A DNA stretch of 64,000 bases from Nitrospirota bacterium. Its GTDB lineage: Bacteria > Nitrospirota > Thermodesulfovibrionia > Thermodesulfovibrionales > SM23-35. Position 1 is the stretch's first letter. Each line of letters starts with the position of its first letter. Under the pieces are notes generated by a model. That model was given only the letters and a program-made list of their open reading frames with translations. It did no database searches and was not told where the DNA came from. The position numbers were made by a program, and so were the translations under genes. This document shows positions 15,690 to 24,954 of the stretch, piece after piece. The DNA lies in contig JBFMCL010000002.1 of NCBI GenBank assembly GCA_040754395.1, positions 1 to 64,000 on the forward strand. Direction: 5' to 3'.

Positions 15690-17291
15690 CTATTTCTTTT
15701 TTACGGGCTGAGCGGGATGGGCAGCGGGTTGTGCCGGTTGTGTTTGCTGTGCGGACTGGGAAGGTTTAGGGGGTTTTTCTCTGAGTATGGTATTGACTAT
15801 CTCGGTAACCGAACGGAAATCGATCTTTCCGCTTCCCATCTTCGGAAGTTCTTCTATGACCACAAACTGTTTCGGCAGGGCAATATTGGGAAGGTGTTCT
15901 GCCATCTGCTTGAGTATTTTCTTCTCATCCACCTTCTGGGTAACGGCTGCCACTATTTTTGCGCCTTTCAGGGCGTCAGGCACTTCCACCACAGAACAGG
16001 ACACATTACCCGGGAGGAGTTTCTGAAGAACGTCTTCGACCTTCACCATGGACACCATTTCCCCGCCGATCTTTATGAATCTCTTCAGTCTTCCCGAATG
16101 CCAGAGGAATCCGTCTTTGTCGAGATACCCCATGTCTCCCGTGTCATACCAGCCGTGCCTGATGCGCATTGAGGTTTCCTCAAAATCATCAAGATACCCT
16201 TTCATTACGAGGTCGCCTTTTACCAGGATGCGTCCCACCTCTTCAGGCTTGCATTGCTCCCCGGTCTCATAGTTCTCTATATGCACCTTCACGTCAGGGA
16301 GAACCTTGCCGACACTCCCCGGCTTGTTGTGTTCCGGGGTATTCACCGAAATGACCGGTGAGGTCTCGGTAGCTCCATATCCCTCATAAAGGGTAATGCC
16401 ATGTTTTTCGAGAAATTCCTTTCTCAGCACATCAGGACACTTGTCAGCTCCGCTCACAATAAGACGGATGGTTGAGAAATCTCCCGGGTCAGACTTGCGA
16501 AGGTAGCCCCAGAGGAAACTCGGGGTGCCGACCATGACCGTGGGTTTCTCTTCCCGCATAATGGTGCAGATCATTTTATAATCAAGGGGGTTTGCGAATG
16601 CGACAATCGTCATGCCGAAATACAGCGGGGTCCAGAGATTCACGGTAAGCCCGAAGACATGGAAATAGGGAAGATTCGCGAGCATGACGTCCGTATCGTA
16701 CATCTTCATCACCCTGCTGAAGCTTCCGATGTTTGTGGCGATGTTGCGGTGAGTCAGCTGCACCGCCTTCGGATCTTTTTCGCTCCCGCTCGTAAAGAGA
16801 ATGACGACGTTATCGTCTTCATTCCCCGCATGTATGATCTTGAGGATCAGGGGAACAGGCATTTTTGCGATAAAGGCGGCCTTGAGTTTTTCTGTCGTGG
16901 AGATGCTCTCCATGATATCCTCGAGGAACACCATTCCCTCCACAACAGGGCAGTTGATCTTTTCAAGAAGCGCCTTCGAGGTGATGATTGTTTTGAACCC
17001 GCACTTCTTCTGTGCGTATCTGGCGTTATTGGCTGCACCGGTCGAGTAATTGATCATGACCGGCGTATTGCCGCTCATAAGGGTTCCGAGCACTGAGAGG
17101 GCACATCCTGCTGAAGTGGGTATCATGATGCCGATGAAATCCTCATTATACTTCCTCAGCTTGTCGGCGAGAATCAGTGAAGCAATCAGCGCCTTGTTGT
17201 AGGTGACCCTTTTCTCAGAGGTACGGTCAATAAAAGCCAGTTTATTGCCGTACCTCTTGGCAATCTTTACAAAATGCTGATGGAGCAGCAT
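15690..17291 (-). CDS. Acyl-CoA/acyl-ACP synthetase (AMP-binding family)
   Basis: A 533-residue adenylate-forming enzyme activating a carboxylic acid, probably a fatty acid. It shows the P-loop-like FTSGSEKDPKAVQLTHRN, YEGYGATETSP, the YDTGDMGYLDKDGFLWHSGR hinge region and the catalytic Lys in PKMGSGKIDF. The sequence resembles the synthetase half of Aas-type 2-acyl-glycerophosphoethanolamine acyltransferases. The last ~25 residues are a Pro/Gln/Ala-rich tail. Start one base after the FadL-like gene stop, so the two form an operon for uptake and activation of long-chain fatty acids or similar hydrophobic substrates. Confidence 0.85.
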   Translation of the reverse strand: MLLHQHFVKIAKRYGNKLAFIDRTSEKRVTYNKALIASLILADKLRKYNEDFIGIMIPTSAGCALSVLGTLMSGNTPVMINYSTGAANNARYAQKKCGFKTIITSKALLEKINCPVVEGMVFLEDIMESISTTEKLKAAFIAKMPVPLILKIIHAGNEDDNVVILFTSGSEKDPKAVQLTHRNIATNIGSFSRVMKMYDTDVMLANLPYFHVFGLTVNLWTPLYFGMTIVAFANPLDYKMICTIMREEKPTVMVGTPSFLWGYLRKSDPGDFSTIRLIVSGADKCPDVLRKEFLEKHGITLYEGYGATETSPVISVNTPEHNKPGSVGKVLPDVKVHIENYETGEQCKPEEVGRILVKGDLVMKGYLDDFEETSMRIRHGWYDTGDMGYLDKDGFLWHSGRLKRFIKIGGEMVSMVKVEDVLQKLLPGNVSCSVVEVPDALKGAKIVAAVTQKVDEKKILKQMAEHLPNIALPKQFVVIEELPKMGSGKIDFRSVTEIVNTILREKPPKPSQSAQQTQPAQPAAHPAQPVKKK

Positions 17292-17292
17292 A

Positions 17293-18672
17293 TCAGAATG
17301 TCAGATTCAGCTGCGCGCTTATGATATTGACATGCGTCTCAAATGCTCCCCTAAGCCCTCCTCTGAGGGCGTCTTCACCGGTGGCTGACTTATAGATCTG
17401 CGGATCATTGATGAAAAGATGTGCATAGCCGCAGTCAAAACTCAGCTTGTCAGAGACCCTGTAGCCGAAACCAAGGGCTGTCCATATGCGGTCACTGTCG
17501 GGAATGCGCGGGGTACGATATGCGGAACTGGCAACCGCTGAAGTGTCATAAGCGGTGCCTGCTCTGAATATCCAGTTTTTGTCATGCAGATAGGTTAGTC
17601 CGAGTGAATAACGGTAGCTGTCCTGCCAGTTTTCAGTAGTAATCGTACTCGGCTGGTGGTTGTTGTCATATTGCACGATCAGGTCTTCGAAAAGACGCCA
17701 GTTGGTCCATGTCCAGTCAGCCATCACCATCCACTGCGGATTGATCTGGTGAAAGAAACTTACGGATACACTGTCGGGAAGGTCCAGGTCAGCCTCCACG
17801 CCGCCATCTCTGAACAGGGGGTAAGGACGAAGCCCTGAGGGCACACCGGAAAAATCAACGTCACCCTCGAGCGTGTGCCTGATGCTCGAACGATATGCGA
17901 CACCGATGCGGGTGTGCGGCGTGAATTCATGGATAATGCCCAGATTATACCCCCATCCCCAGCTGTCACCTTCAAGGCTGGCATACCCGTCGGAAAGCTG
18001 AGGAATCAGTCCGAGTGAACCAGGAGCAAGGCCGAGGGTGGGGAAAAAGGCCCCGGCGGCATCGAGCGTGCCGAAGTCGATCGCATTCGAAAGAGTTGCC
18101 TTAATGTACTGGAGGCTGATCCCGGCACCAATGCTCCAGTGCTCGTTTATCCTGTAAGCGACTGACGGATTGATGTTTACTGTCATTACCTCTGATTCGA
18201 TAGCATGGTAACGGCCGACCCAGGTCTTATCGTATTCTGTTGCCAGGCCGAACGGCACATTCATGCCTATACCGACTGCAAACCGGTCAGAGACCTTTCT
18301 GCTGTAATAAAAATTCGGCACTACCTTGGCTACTCCTGCGTCTCCGTCATCGTCACCGCGCAACGGAACGCCGGTAAGCCCCTGGAGGGCATGAGTAGAC
18401 CCCTGGTTCTCAAAGTCTGCAAAAGGCATGATTAAATGCGATCCGAAGATCATCTGGTCGCTCTTCAGGAGAACCATTCCCGCCGGATTAAAAAAGATTG
18501 TGGTTGCATCTTCAGCGCTTGCAGCTCCTCCGGCATACGCATTGCCAAGGCCGCTGACACCCTGCTCGATAAGTGCAAAACCGGCTCCAGAAGCTGAGCC
18601 TGCAGAAATGAGTAACACGCATGCTGCTATAAGGACAACACCCCTCCACTTCGACAGACAGCGATTTTTCAT
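17293..18672 (-). CDS. FadL/OmpP1/TodX family outer-membrane transport protein
   Basis: A 459-residue beta-barrel protein. The signal peptide ends ...SAGSASG; the mature N-terminus AGFALIEQGVSGLGNAYAGG and the FFNPAGM motif are the FadL hatch-domain signature. Later segments alternate in the barrel pattern and the chain ends in ISAQLNLTF with a terminal Phe, as expected for outer-membrane insertion. GGAGGGG precedes the ATG at 18672. Transports long-chain fatty acids or hydrophobic compounds across the outer membrane; the immediately downstream acyl-CoA synthetase supports a fatty-acid substrate. Confidence 0.9.
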   Translation of the reverse strand: MKNRCLSKWRGVVLIAACVLLISAGSASGAGFALIEQGVSGLGNAYAGGAASAEDATTIFFNPAGMVLLKSDQMIFGSHLIMPFADFENQGSTHALQGLTGVPLRGDDDGDAGVAKVVPNFYYSRKVSDRFAVGIGMNVPFGLATEYDKTWVGRYHAIESEVMTVNINPSVAYRINEHWSIGAGISLQYIKATLSNAIDFGTLDAAGAFFPTLGLAPGSLGLIPQLSDGYASLEGDSWGWGYNLGIIHEFTPHTRIGVAYRSSIRHTLEGDVDFSGVPSGLRPYPLFRDGGVEADLDLPDSVSVSFFHQINPQWMVMADWTWTNWRLFEDLIVQYDNNHQPSTITTENWQDSYRYSLGLTYLHDKNWIFRAGTAYDTSAVASSAYRTPRIPDSDRIWTALGFGYRVSDKLSFDCGYAHLFINDPQIYKSATGEDALRGGLRGAFETHVNIISAQLNLTF

Positions 18673-18882
18673 ACCCTTAACCCCTCCTTGAGATAGAATT
18701 ATCCGCATCGTAACGTGCCATATTTCAGAAATGAAAGTCAAGCGAAAACAACAGGGTTTGTGAAGGCAGACGTACGCGAACAGGCGCCCTGGCCCACGCA
18801 ATTAGGTAGCAGGAATCAATCTGCAATGGAAAAAATTTCAGAAAATGCTAAAATAAGACATTTTCAGACGGAGGTATTCGAT

Positions 18883-19446
18883 TTGATTTCTACGAGCGAT
18901 TTCAGGAAAGGGCTCAAGGTGGAGTTTAAAGGCGAACCCTGTGAGATAACAGACTTCCAGCACGTGAAGATGGGAAGGGGCGGAGCCATTGTAAGAACAA
19001 AGCTTAAAAAGCTCAAAACCGGCGCGGTTCTTGAAGAAACCTTCCGGTCAGGCGAGAAACTCGAAAAGGCCGAACTCGAAGAAAAGACAATGCAGTACCT
19101 TTATGCCCAGAACGACCAGTATTTCTTCATGGATATGGAAACATATGACCAGATCCCCCTCTCATCTGACCAGCTCGGGGAAACAAAAATTTTTCTCAAG
19201 GAAAACATGACGGTCAAAATCCTCTATCACAGGGGGAATCCGTTAAGCGTTGAAGTCCCGACATTTGTCGAGCTTGTCGTTTCAAATACCGCCCCCGCCG
19301 GATTCAAGGGTGATACGGCTTCAGGCGGCGGGAAACCCGCAACACTCGAAACCGGAGCTGTGGTAAAGGTGCCTTTTCATATCAATGAGGGTGATACTGT
19401 CAGGATTGACACCCGGACATCGGAATATATAGAAAGGGTCAAATGA
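18883..19446 (+). CDS. efp: Translation elongation factor P (R32 type)
   Basis: A 187-residue EF-P that relieves ribosome stalling at poly-proline. The start is a TTG at 18883 with GGAGGT seven bases upstream, giving the family N-terminus (M)[14 protein letters not shown]; the open frame further upstream is not coding. The tip loop that enters the peptidyl-transferase centre reads KMGRGGA with Arg at position 32, where E. coli and Bacillus have Lys. Arg at this place is the type rhamnosylated by EarP in other bacteria; no earP is visible here. It overlaps accB by four bases. Confidence 0.93.
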   Translation: MISTSDFRKGLKVEFKGEPCEITDFQHVKMGRGGAIVRTKLKKLKTGAVLEETFRSGEKLEKAELEEKTMQYLYAQNDQYFFMDMETYDQIPLSSDQLGETKIFLKENMTVKILYHRGNPLSVEVPTFVELVVSNTAPAGFKGDTASGGGKPATLETGAVVKVPFHINEGDTVRIDTRTSEYIERVK

Positions 19447-19880
19447 TGGAATTTGAGGATTTGAAAGAGCTTATCGAGCTTGTCAAAGACACCGATATTA
19501 CGGAAATCCAGGTAGAAAAGGAGGGCTCGAAAGTAAAGATCAAGAGAGAAAAAATCTTTTCCTCCCTGGATATGGCGGTACACAAGACACCGGCTATGCG
19601 GGAGAAGATAAGCGCCGAGTCAGAGGATGAGACGCAGAGGCTCGTAACCGTTACCTCACCCATTGTAGGCACCTTCTACCGTTCACCAACACCAGATGCT
19701 TCACCTTTTGTTGAAGTTGGGATGAAGGTCAGCAAGGGCCAGGTTCTGTGTATCATTGAGGCGATGAAGCTCATGAACGAGATCGAGAGCGATGTTGACG
19801 GTCTTGTGGTCAAGATACTGGTAGAAAACGGGCAGCCCGTTGAGTACGGTGAACCGTTGTTTCTCATCGAACCCTTATAA
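19443..19880 (+). CDS. accB: Acetyl-CoA carboxylase biotin carboxyl carrier protein
   Basis: A 145-residue BCCP. The N-terminal third begins [19 protein letters not shown], followed by a short linker and the biotinyl domain (about 68-145). The biotin-accepting Lys is in EAMKLMNE (K109), and the domain starts with the [11 protein letters not shown] segment. Two adjacent ATGs (19443, 19446) are possible starts; the first overlaps the efp stop. Accepts CO2 from AccC and passes it to the carboxyltransferase in the first step of fatty-acid synthesis. The carboxyltransferase genes are not in this window. Confidence 0.95.
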   Translation: MMEFEDLKELIELVKDTDITEIQVEKEGSKVKIKREKIFSSLDMAVHKTPAMREKISAESEDETQRLVTVTSPIVGTFYRSPTPDASPFVEVGMKVSKGQVLCIIEAMKLMNEIESDVDGLVVKILVENGQPVEYGEPLFLIEPL

Positions 19881-19958
19881 CCGGAAAACGAAAGGGCGGA
19901 AAGACAGAAACAGGGGTTTGCGCTCATTTCGCTCTGCTTTCCGCTGAGATGGATAAGA

Positions 19959-21323
19959 ATGAAACTGTTCAAAAAGGTCCTTATTTCAAACCGCGGAGAA
20001 ATCGCCGTAAGAATTATCCGCGCATGCAGGGAACTCGGCATCAAAACCGTTGCGATATACTCTGATGTTGACAAGGAGTCCCTTCATGTAAAACTGGCCG
20101 ATGAGTCGGTCTGTATCGGTCCTGCAAATCCGGCACAGAGTTATCTGAATATTCCCGCAATCCTGAGTGCCGCTGAAATTACGGATGCTGATGCCATACA
20201 TCCGGGATATGGCTTCCTGTCGGAAAATTATCACTTTGCCGAAGCATGCATGACATCGGGGATAACCTTTATCGGTCCGACTCCGGAAAACATCAGACTC
20301 GGCGGCGACAAGGCCAAGGCCCGTCAGTCGATGAAGAGGAAAGGCGTTCCTGTGGTCTCAGGCAGTGATGGCCCGGTGCCAAATGAAGAAACCGCAATGA
20401 AAATTGCCAAAAAAATAGGGTTCCCGATTGTTCTGAAAGCCTCTGCCGGCGGCGGCGGCCACGGAATGAAAATTGTAAAAGAGGAAAAAAATCTCGAATC
20501 GGCATTTTATCTCGCGCAGAGAGAAGCCCTCACCGCATTCGGCAACAGTGAGATCTACATTGAGGAATATATCCCGGAGATGCGGCATATCGAAGTTCAG
20601 ATCATGGCAGACAACAAAGGCAACACCATACACTTGAATGAGAGGGACTGTACGATACAGAGACGGCACCAGAAACTCATCGAAGAATCTCCCTCACCGG
20701 TCTCATCTACGGAAAAGTTCAAGAAAAGACTCGGGGAATTGGGGGTAAAGGCTGCGCGCGCGATAAAGTACAGGAATGTCGGCACCGTGGAGTTTATCGT
20801 TGACTCAAAGAGCAACATCTATTTCATTGAGATCAATACCCGCATACAGGTAGAACATCCGGTTACAGAGGCGGTAACCGGGATCGACCTTATCAAAGAG
20901 CAGATAAAACTCGCAGCGGGCTTCCCTCTCGCTTACAAGCAGAATCAGATACGGCCTTCAGGCCATGCCATTGAATGCAGGATCAACGCAGAAGATCCGG
21001 AACGGTTCATCCCCTCTCCCGGAAGGATATCCCTGCTCTCTGTTCCCGGCGGGCCGGGAGTGAGAGTGGATACCGCAATCTATGGCGGATACCTCATCCC
21101 GTCTCATTACGATTCCCTTATTGCGAAACTGATCGTGCATGGAAATACCAGGGAAGAGGCGATCACAAAAATGAAAAGCGCCCTTGATGAGTTTATTATC
21201 GAGGGCGTGAACACCACCATTCCTTTCCACAAGAAGGTCATGAGCAACCCTGATTTCATCAGTGGCAATTTCACTACGAATTTCGTAGAGAAACTGCACA
21301 GAACCGGGCAAGAAAATACTTAA
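19959..21323 (+). CDS. accC: Acetyl-CoA carboxylase biotin carboxylase subunit
   Basis: A 454-residue ATP-grasp enzyme that carboxylates biotin on AccB. It shows the N-terminal KVLISNRGEIAVRIIRA, AIHPGYGFLSEN, the glycine-rich ATP loop (ASAGGGGHGMK, with His where most have Arg), the catalytic block EINTRIQVEHPVTE and the C-terminal HYDSLIAKLIV. Full length. 78 bp after accB, same strand, and three bases before thiE, so efp-accB-accC-thiE is probably one transcript. Confidence 0.95.
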   Translation: MKLFKKVLISNRGEIAVRIIRACRELGIKTVAIYSDVDKESLHVKLADESVCIGPANPAQSYLNIPAILSAAEITDADAIHPGYGFLSENYHFAEACMTSGITFIGPTPENIRLGGDKAKARQSMKRKGVPVVSGSDGPVPNEETAMKIAKKIGFPIVLKASAGGGGHGMKIVKEEKNLESAFYLAQREALTAFGNSEIYIEEYIPEMRHIEVQIMADNKGNTIHLNERDCTIQRRHQKLIEESPSPVSSTEKFKKRLGELGVKAARAIKYRNVGTVEFIVDSKSNIYFIEINTRIQVEHPVTEAVTGIDLIKEQIKLAAGFPLAYKQNQIRPSGHAIECRINAEDPERFIPSPGRISLLSVPGGPGVRVDTAIYGGYLIPSHYDSLIAKLIVHGNTREEAITKMKSALDEFIIEGVNTTIPFHKKVMSNPDFISGNFTTNFVEKLHRTGQENT

Positions 21324-21325
21324 GA

Positions 21326-21961
21326 ATGATGTACCTTGGCGGTCTGTGCGTTATTACCGATCGCAGTTCTTGCAGGATTTCCTATGAAGAGATGGTTCTC
21401 AGAACGCTGAGAGCCGGTGCAGGATGGGTGCAGTACCGGGACAAGATAAGTGCAAAAAGGACCGTGTATGAGGAAGCTGTCAGACTCCGGAACATCGCGA
21501 GGGATTTCGAAGCTGTCTTCATTGTGAACGATTATCCTGACATTGCTCATGCTGCCGACGCGGACGGAGTACATTTGGGGCAGGATGACCTTCCTCTCAG
21601 GGAGGCCCGTAAAATCGTGGGCAGAAAGAAAATAGTAGGGATCTCGACGCACAACCTGAATGAGGCAATAGAGGCAGAAAGAAACGGTGCAGACTATATC
21701 GGGGTCGGCCCGGTATTTCAGACAGGGACAAAGGACGCCGGCCTCCCGAAGGGAACTGCCCTGATCCGGGAGATCAAGAGGCAGATACACCTCCCTGTCG
21801 TAGCAATCGGCGGGATAAATCTGGACAATATCATGTCAGTCATGCAGGAAAAAGCAGATGCGGTTGCGGTTGCGTCTGCCATACTCAGCGGCAATATTGA
21901 AGACAACACACGAAAATTTCTGGAAATGATAAAATCTTTCAGAATTGCGCATCATTCCTGA
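21326..21961 (+). CDS. thiE: Thiamine phosphate synthase
   Basis: Joins the pyrimidine and thiazole phosphates of vitamin B1. The TIM-barrel motifs are clear: QYRDK near residue 37, NDYPDIAHAADADGVHLGQDD (pyrophosphate/Mg site), ISTHN, YIGVGPVFQTGTK and AIGGI. 211 residues is the normal size. The initial ATG at 21326 is directly followed by a second one. There is no thi-box riboswitch upstream, so expression probably follows the efp-acc operon; no other thiamine gene is nearby. Confidence 0.92.
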   Translation: MMYLGGLCVITDRSSCRISYEEMVLRTLRAGAGWVQYRDKISAKRTVYEEAVRLRNIARDFEAVFIVNDYPDIAHAADADGVHLGQDDLPLREARKIVGRKKIVGISTHNLNEAIEAERNGADYIGVGPVFQTGTKDAGLPKGTALIREIKRQIHLPVVAIGGINLDNIMSVMQEKADAVAVASAILSGNIEDNTRKFLEMIKSFRIAHHS

Positions 21962-22090
21962 GAGCATAAGACAGCACAGAAAACATATCCCTTATCCCTT
22001 CAGAAAGGGGAACATCTCACCTGCAAGAAGGAGATTTTAAGGGGTTACAAATATTTTGCAGATTATGTGAAAATCACAGGAGGCATAACT

Positions 22091-23200
22091 ATGATGAAAA
22101 AGGTGATTCTCTTATTCATACTGATCAGTGCAATATCATTCGGCTGTCAGAAAAATCAGGATGTGATAAGAATAGGTATCGCCGGACCGATGACGGGGGA
22201 TCAGGCAAAAATGGGCATGGATTTTAAAAACGGTGCTTCACTTGCTGTTGAGGAATGGAACAGCAGAGGGGGAGTTCTCGGGAAAAAAATAGAACTGATG
22301 ATAAGTGACGACCAGCATGACCCGAAACAGGCCGTCTCTGTTGCCAACAAGATGGTCAATGAAGGTGTCGTGGGTGTTATCGGGCATTTCAATTCCAGCT
22401 GCTCTATACCGGCTTCTGATGTATATAATCGGGCAGGTATACCCATGATCACCCCCGGGTCAACCAATCCCAGGCTTACTGAAAAAGGATATCGTGGCGT
22501 ATTCAGGGTATGCGGCAGGGATGACCAGCAGGGCAAAGTCGGCGCAGAGTTTGTGACGAATGTGCTGAAACTGAAAACAGTCGCTATCCTCCACGACAAG
22601 ACAACCTACGGTCAGGGGCTTGCAGATGAGTTCAGGAATTTTCTCGGGGACAACGTCAGAGTGGCATATTACGGAGGGATTGTCCAGGGAGACAAGGACT
22701 TCAAAATGGTACTGACAGCGATCAAAAGCAATACGCCCGACATGATCTTTTTCGGCGGGATATACCCTGAAGCAGGGCTTCTTGTGAAACAGGCAATGGA
22801 GCTCGGGCTTGTTACAAAATTCATGAGCGGTGACGGGACAATTGATCCGAAGTTCATCGAGATCGCGGGCAAAGCCGCTTCAGAAGGGACTTTTCTCACA
22901 TTCAGCCCGGATCCCAATCATATCCCCTCAGCAAAAGGGTTCATCGAGAATTACCGTGCAAAATACGGCGATATCGGCCCATACTCAATTTATGCATACG
23001 ACACCGCAAATATCCTGCTGAGCGCTATTAAGGAGGCAAATTCAGCGGAGGGAAAGGCCATCATCGACAAACTGCATACCATGCAATTCAATGTTGCGCT
23101 GGGCAGCATTTCGTTTGATGAGAAGGGTGATGTGACCACGTCACCGTATGTGGTATGGATCACAAGAAACGGAAAGTTCGAGGAATACTGGAAACCGTAA
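22091..23200 (+). CDS. Branched-chain amino-acid-type ABC transporter substrate-binding lipoprotein
   Basis: A 369-residue periplasmic binding protein of the LivJ/type I fold. A lipoprotein signal (MKKVILLFILISAISFGC) is followed by IRIGIAGPMTGDQAKMG, SDDQHDPKQAV, IGHFNSSCSIPASDVY, TPGSTNP, LHDKTTYGQGLA and YSIYAYDT. AGGAGG lies seven bases before the ATG at 22091. No permease or ATPase gene (livHMGF) is next to it, so the partner transporter is elsewhere or the protein is a sensor component. The ligand is probably an amino acid or small amide; not determinable here. Confidence 0.87.
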   Translation: MMKKVILLFILISAISFGCQKNQDVIRIGIAGPMTGDQAKMGMDFKNGASLAVEEWNSRGGVLGKKIELMISDDQHDPKQAVSVANKMVNEGVVGVIGHFNSSCSIPASDVYNRAGIPMITPGSTNPRLTEKGYRGVFRVCGRDDQQGKVGAEFVTNVLKLKTVAILHDKTTYGQGLADEFRNFLGDNVRVAYYGGIVQGDKDFKMVLTAIKSNTPDMIFFGGIYPEAGLLVKQAMELGLVTKFMSGDGTIDPKFIEIAGKAASEGTFLTFSPDPNHIPSAKGFIENYRAKYGDIGPYSIYAYDTANILLSAIKEANSAEGKAIIDKLHTMQFNVALGSISFDEKGDVTTSPYVVWITRNGKFEEYWKP

Positions 23201-23311
23201 TTTGGGAATACCCGCTCACCAAATTGCCACATCCGGAGTACCTGACAACATGAGGGGCGGGTATTGAATTTTATGTGTAAACTGATTATTGGGCATTGGT
23301 AATTCATCGCT

Positions 23312-23827
23312 ATGGATATCCTTAAGGCGGTAAAAGAACGCAGGAGCATCCGCAACTTCCAGAAGAAGATGATTCCGGATGACCTGATCGGGAAACTGAT
23401 GGAAGCCCTGATCTGGGCGCCGAGTGCCGGCAACCTGCAGGCAAGAAAGTTCTATTTCGTCAGAAAGGATACCGTGAAGCAGAGGATTGCCGCAGCTGCG
23501 CTTAACCAGAATTTTATTGCTGAGGCCCCGCTTGTGATAGTCGGCTGCACGGACAGCCGGATACATCAGAAATATGGAGAACGCGGGGTTCACCTTTATT
23601 CGATTCAGGATGTTGCAGTAAGCATCATGGGCATGATGCTTGTTGCGCATGAGTACGGACTCGGCTCTGTATGGGTTGGTGCATTCCGTGAAGATGATGT
23701 GGGCAGGATATTGGGCACGCCAAAACATTTGCGGCCTGTGGCCATTGTTCCTGTTGGGTATCCCGCAAAAATCCCTCATGCTCCCCCGAGAGTGTCAAAA
23801 AAAGAAGCAGTGGAGGTAATAGAATGA
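23312..23827 (+). CDS. Nitroreductase family protein (FMN-dependent)
   Basis: A 171-residue flavoprotein. The N-terminal ERRSIRNFQKK binds the FMN phosphate, WAPSAGNLQ is the second FMN contact, and GLGSVWVGAF and PVGYPAKIP are conserved C-terminal blocks. The family reduces nitro compounds, quinones or flavins with NAD(P)H; the physiological substrate is unclear. The last four bases overlap the start of the phosphofructokinase gene (ATGA), so the two are translated together. A second family member is at 43282-43911. Confidence 0.88.
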   Translation: MDILKAVKERRSIRNFQKKMIPDDLIGKLMEALIWAPSAGNLQARKFYFVRKDTVKQRIAAAALNQNFIAEAPLVIVGCTDSRIHQKYGERGVHLYSIQDVAVSIMGMMLVAHEYGLGSVWVGAFREDDVGRILGTPKHLRPVAIVPVGYPAKIPHAPPRVSKKEAVEVIE

Positions 23828-24903
23828 AGATAGCTGTGAATACCGGAGGCGGAGATGCACCTGGACTGAATGCGGTTATCAGAGGCATCGTACTCGCGGC
23901 CTATAAAAAGGGATGGGAAGTTTTTGGAATCACTTACGGGTATCAGGGCCTCATTGATACGAAGCAGATTATCCGTCTCACCCCTGAATATGTCTGGGAT
24001 ATCACGAATATCGGGGGAACTATTCTCGGTTCCGCAAGCAAGGGAGACCCCTTTCACTATCCTTCAAAGATCCATGGCGGACCTGTCGCAGAGACCGATA
24101 TCTCTGATCTGGTGGTTTCAAACTTCAGGGCGCTGGGGTTTGATGCACTTATTGCGATCGGCGGAGACGGGAGTCTGCGCATTGCAAACGAGTTTATCAA
24201 AAAAGGCCTGCAGATCATCGGCGTACCAAAGACCATTGATAATGACATCAGCTCTACGGAGGTTACATTCGGCTTTGATACCGCGGTCAATACCGCAACA
24301 GAAGCAATTGACAAGCTTCATACCACGGCAAAGTCCCACGACAGGGTAATGGTAGTCGAGGTCATGGGCAGATTCGTGGGATGGATAGCACTGAATTCCG
24401 GAATCTCCGGTTCTGCTGATGTCATCCTTATTCCCGAGATACCGTTCGATATTGAGAAGGTCTGCAAAAAGATACGGCAGCTTGCCCTCATCGGACAGGA
24501 CTATGCGATCGTTGTGGTTGCCGAAGGTGCAAAGCCTGTCGGTGGAGACATCACTGTTGTCGAAGGGAAAAAGCCCGGAAGTGAAGTAAGGCTCGGGGGG
24601 ATAGGGAAAAAAGTAGCGGAAGAAATCAGCAAAAGAACGGGAAAGGAAACACGGGACATTCTTCTCGGCCATCTGCAGCGAGGCGGAGCCCCCACTACCT
24701 TTGACAGACTGCTCTCACTGAGATTCGGTGCCGCCGCGGTAAGATTTGTCGAGGAGAAGAAATTCGGAACGATGGCGGCACTCCGTTCAACAGAAATCGT
24801 GAGCGTCCCAATCGAAGAAGCAATCGGCCAGATGAAATCCGTGCCCCAGGATTCCGATATTATCCTTACGGCAAGATCACTCGGCATATGCTTTGGTGAC
24901 TAA
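23824..24903 (+). CDS. 6-phosphofructokinase, mixed ATP/PPi-type signature
   Basis: A 359-residue PfkA-family enzyme converting fructose 6-phosphate to the 1,6-bisphosphate. GGDAPGLNAVIRG begins the phosphate-donor site. GGDGSL has Gly at the position that is Asp in PPi enzymes, while PKTIDND has Lys where strict ATP enzymes have Gly. This Gly/Lys combination marks the so-called group III enzymes, whose donor can be either ATP or pyrophosphate. The substrate loop MGRFVGWIA and the HLQRGG block are intact. Donor preference cannot be read from sequence. Confidence 0.9.
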   Translation: MKIAVNTGGGDAPGLNAVIRGIVLAAYKKGWEVFGITYGYQGLIDTKQIIRLTPEYVWDITNIGGTILGSASKGDPFHYPSKIHGGPVAETDISDLVVSNFRALGFDALIAIGGDGSLRIANEFIKKGLQIIGVPKTIDNDISSTEVTFGFDTAVNTATEAIDKLHTTAKSHDRVMVVEVMGRFVGWIALNSGISGSADVILIPEIPFDIEKVCKKIRQLALIGQDYAIVVVAEGAKPVGGDITVVEGKKPGSEVRLGGIGKKVAEEISKRTGKETRDILLGHLQRGGAPTTFDRLLSLRFGAAAVRFVEEKKFGTMAALRSTEIVSVPIEEAIGQMKSVPQDSDIILTARSLGICFGD

Positions 24904-24954
24904 CCTGCTTCATACAGGCATTTTCTGATTCCGAAAACGCGCACGGGGAAGCGG

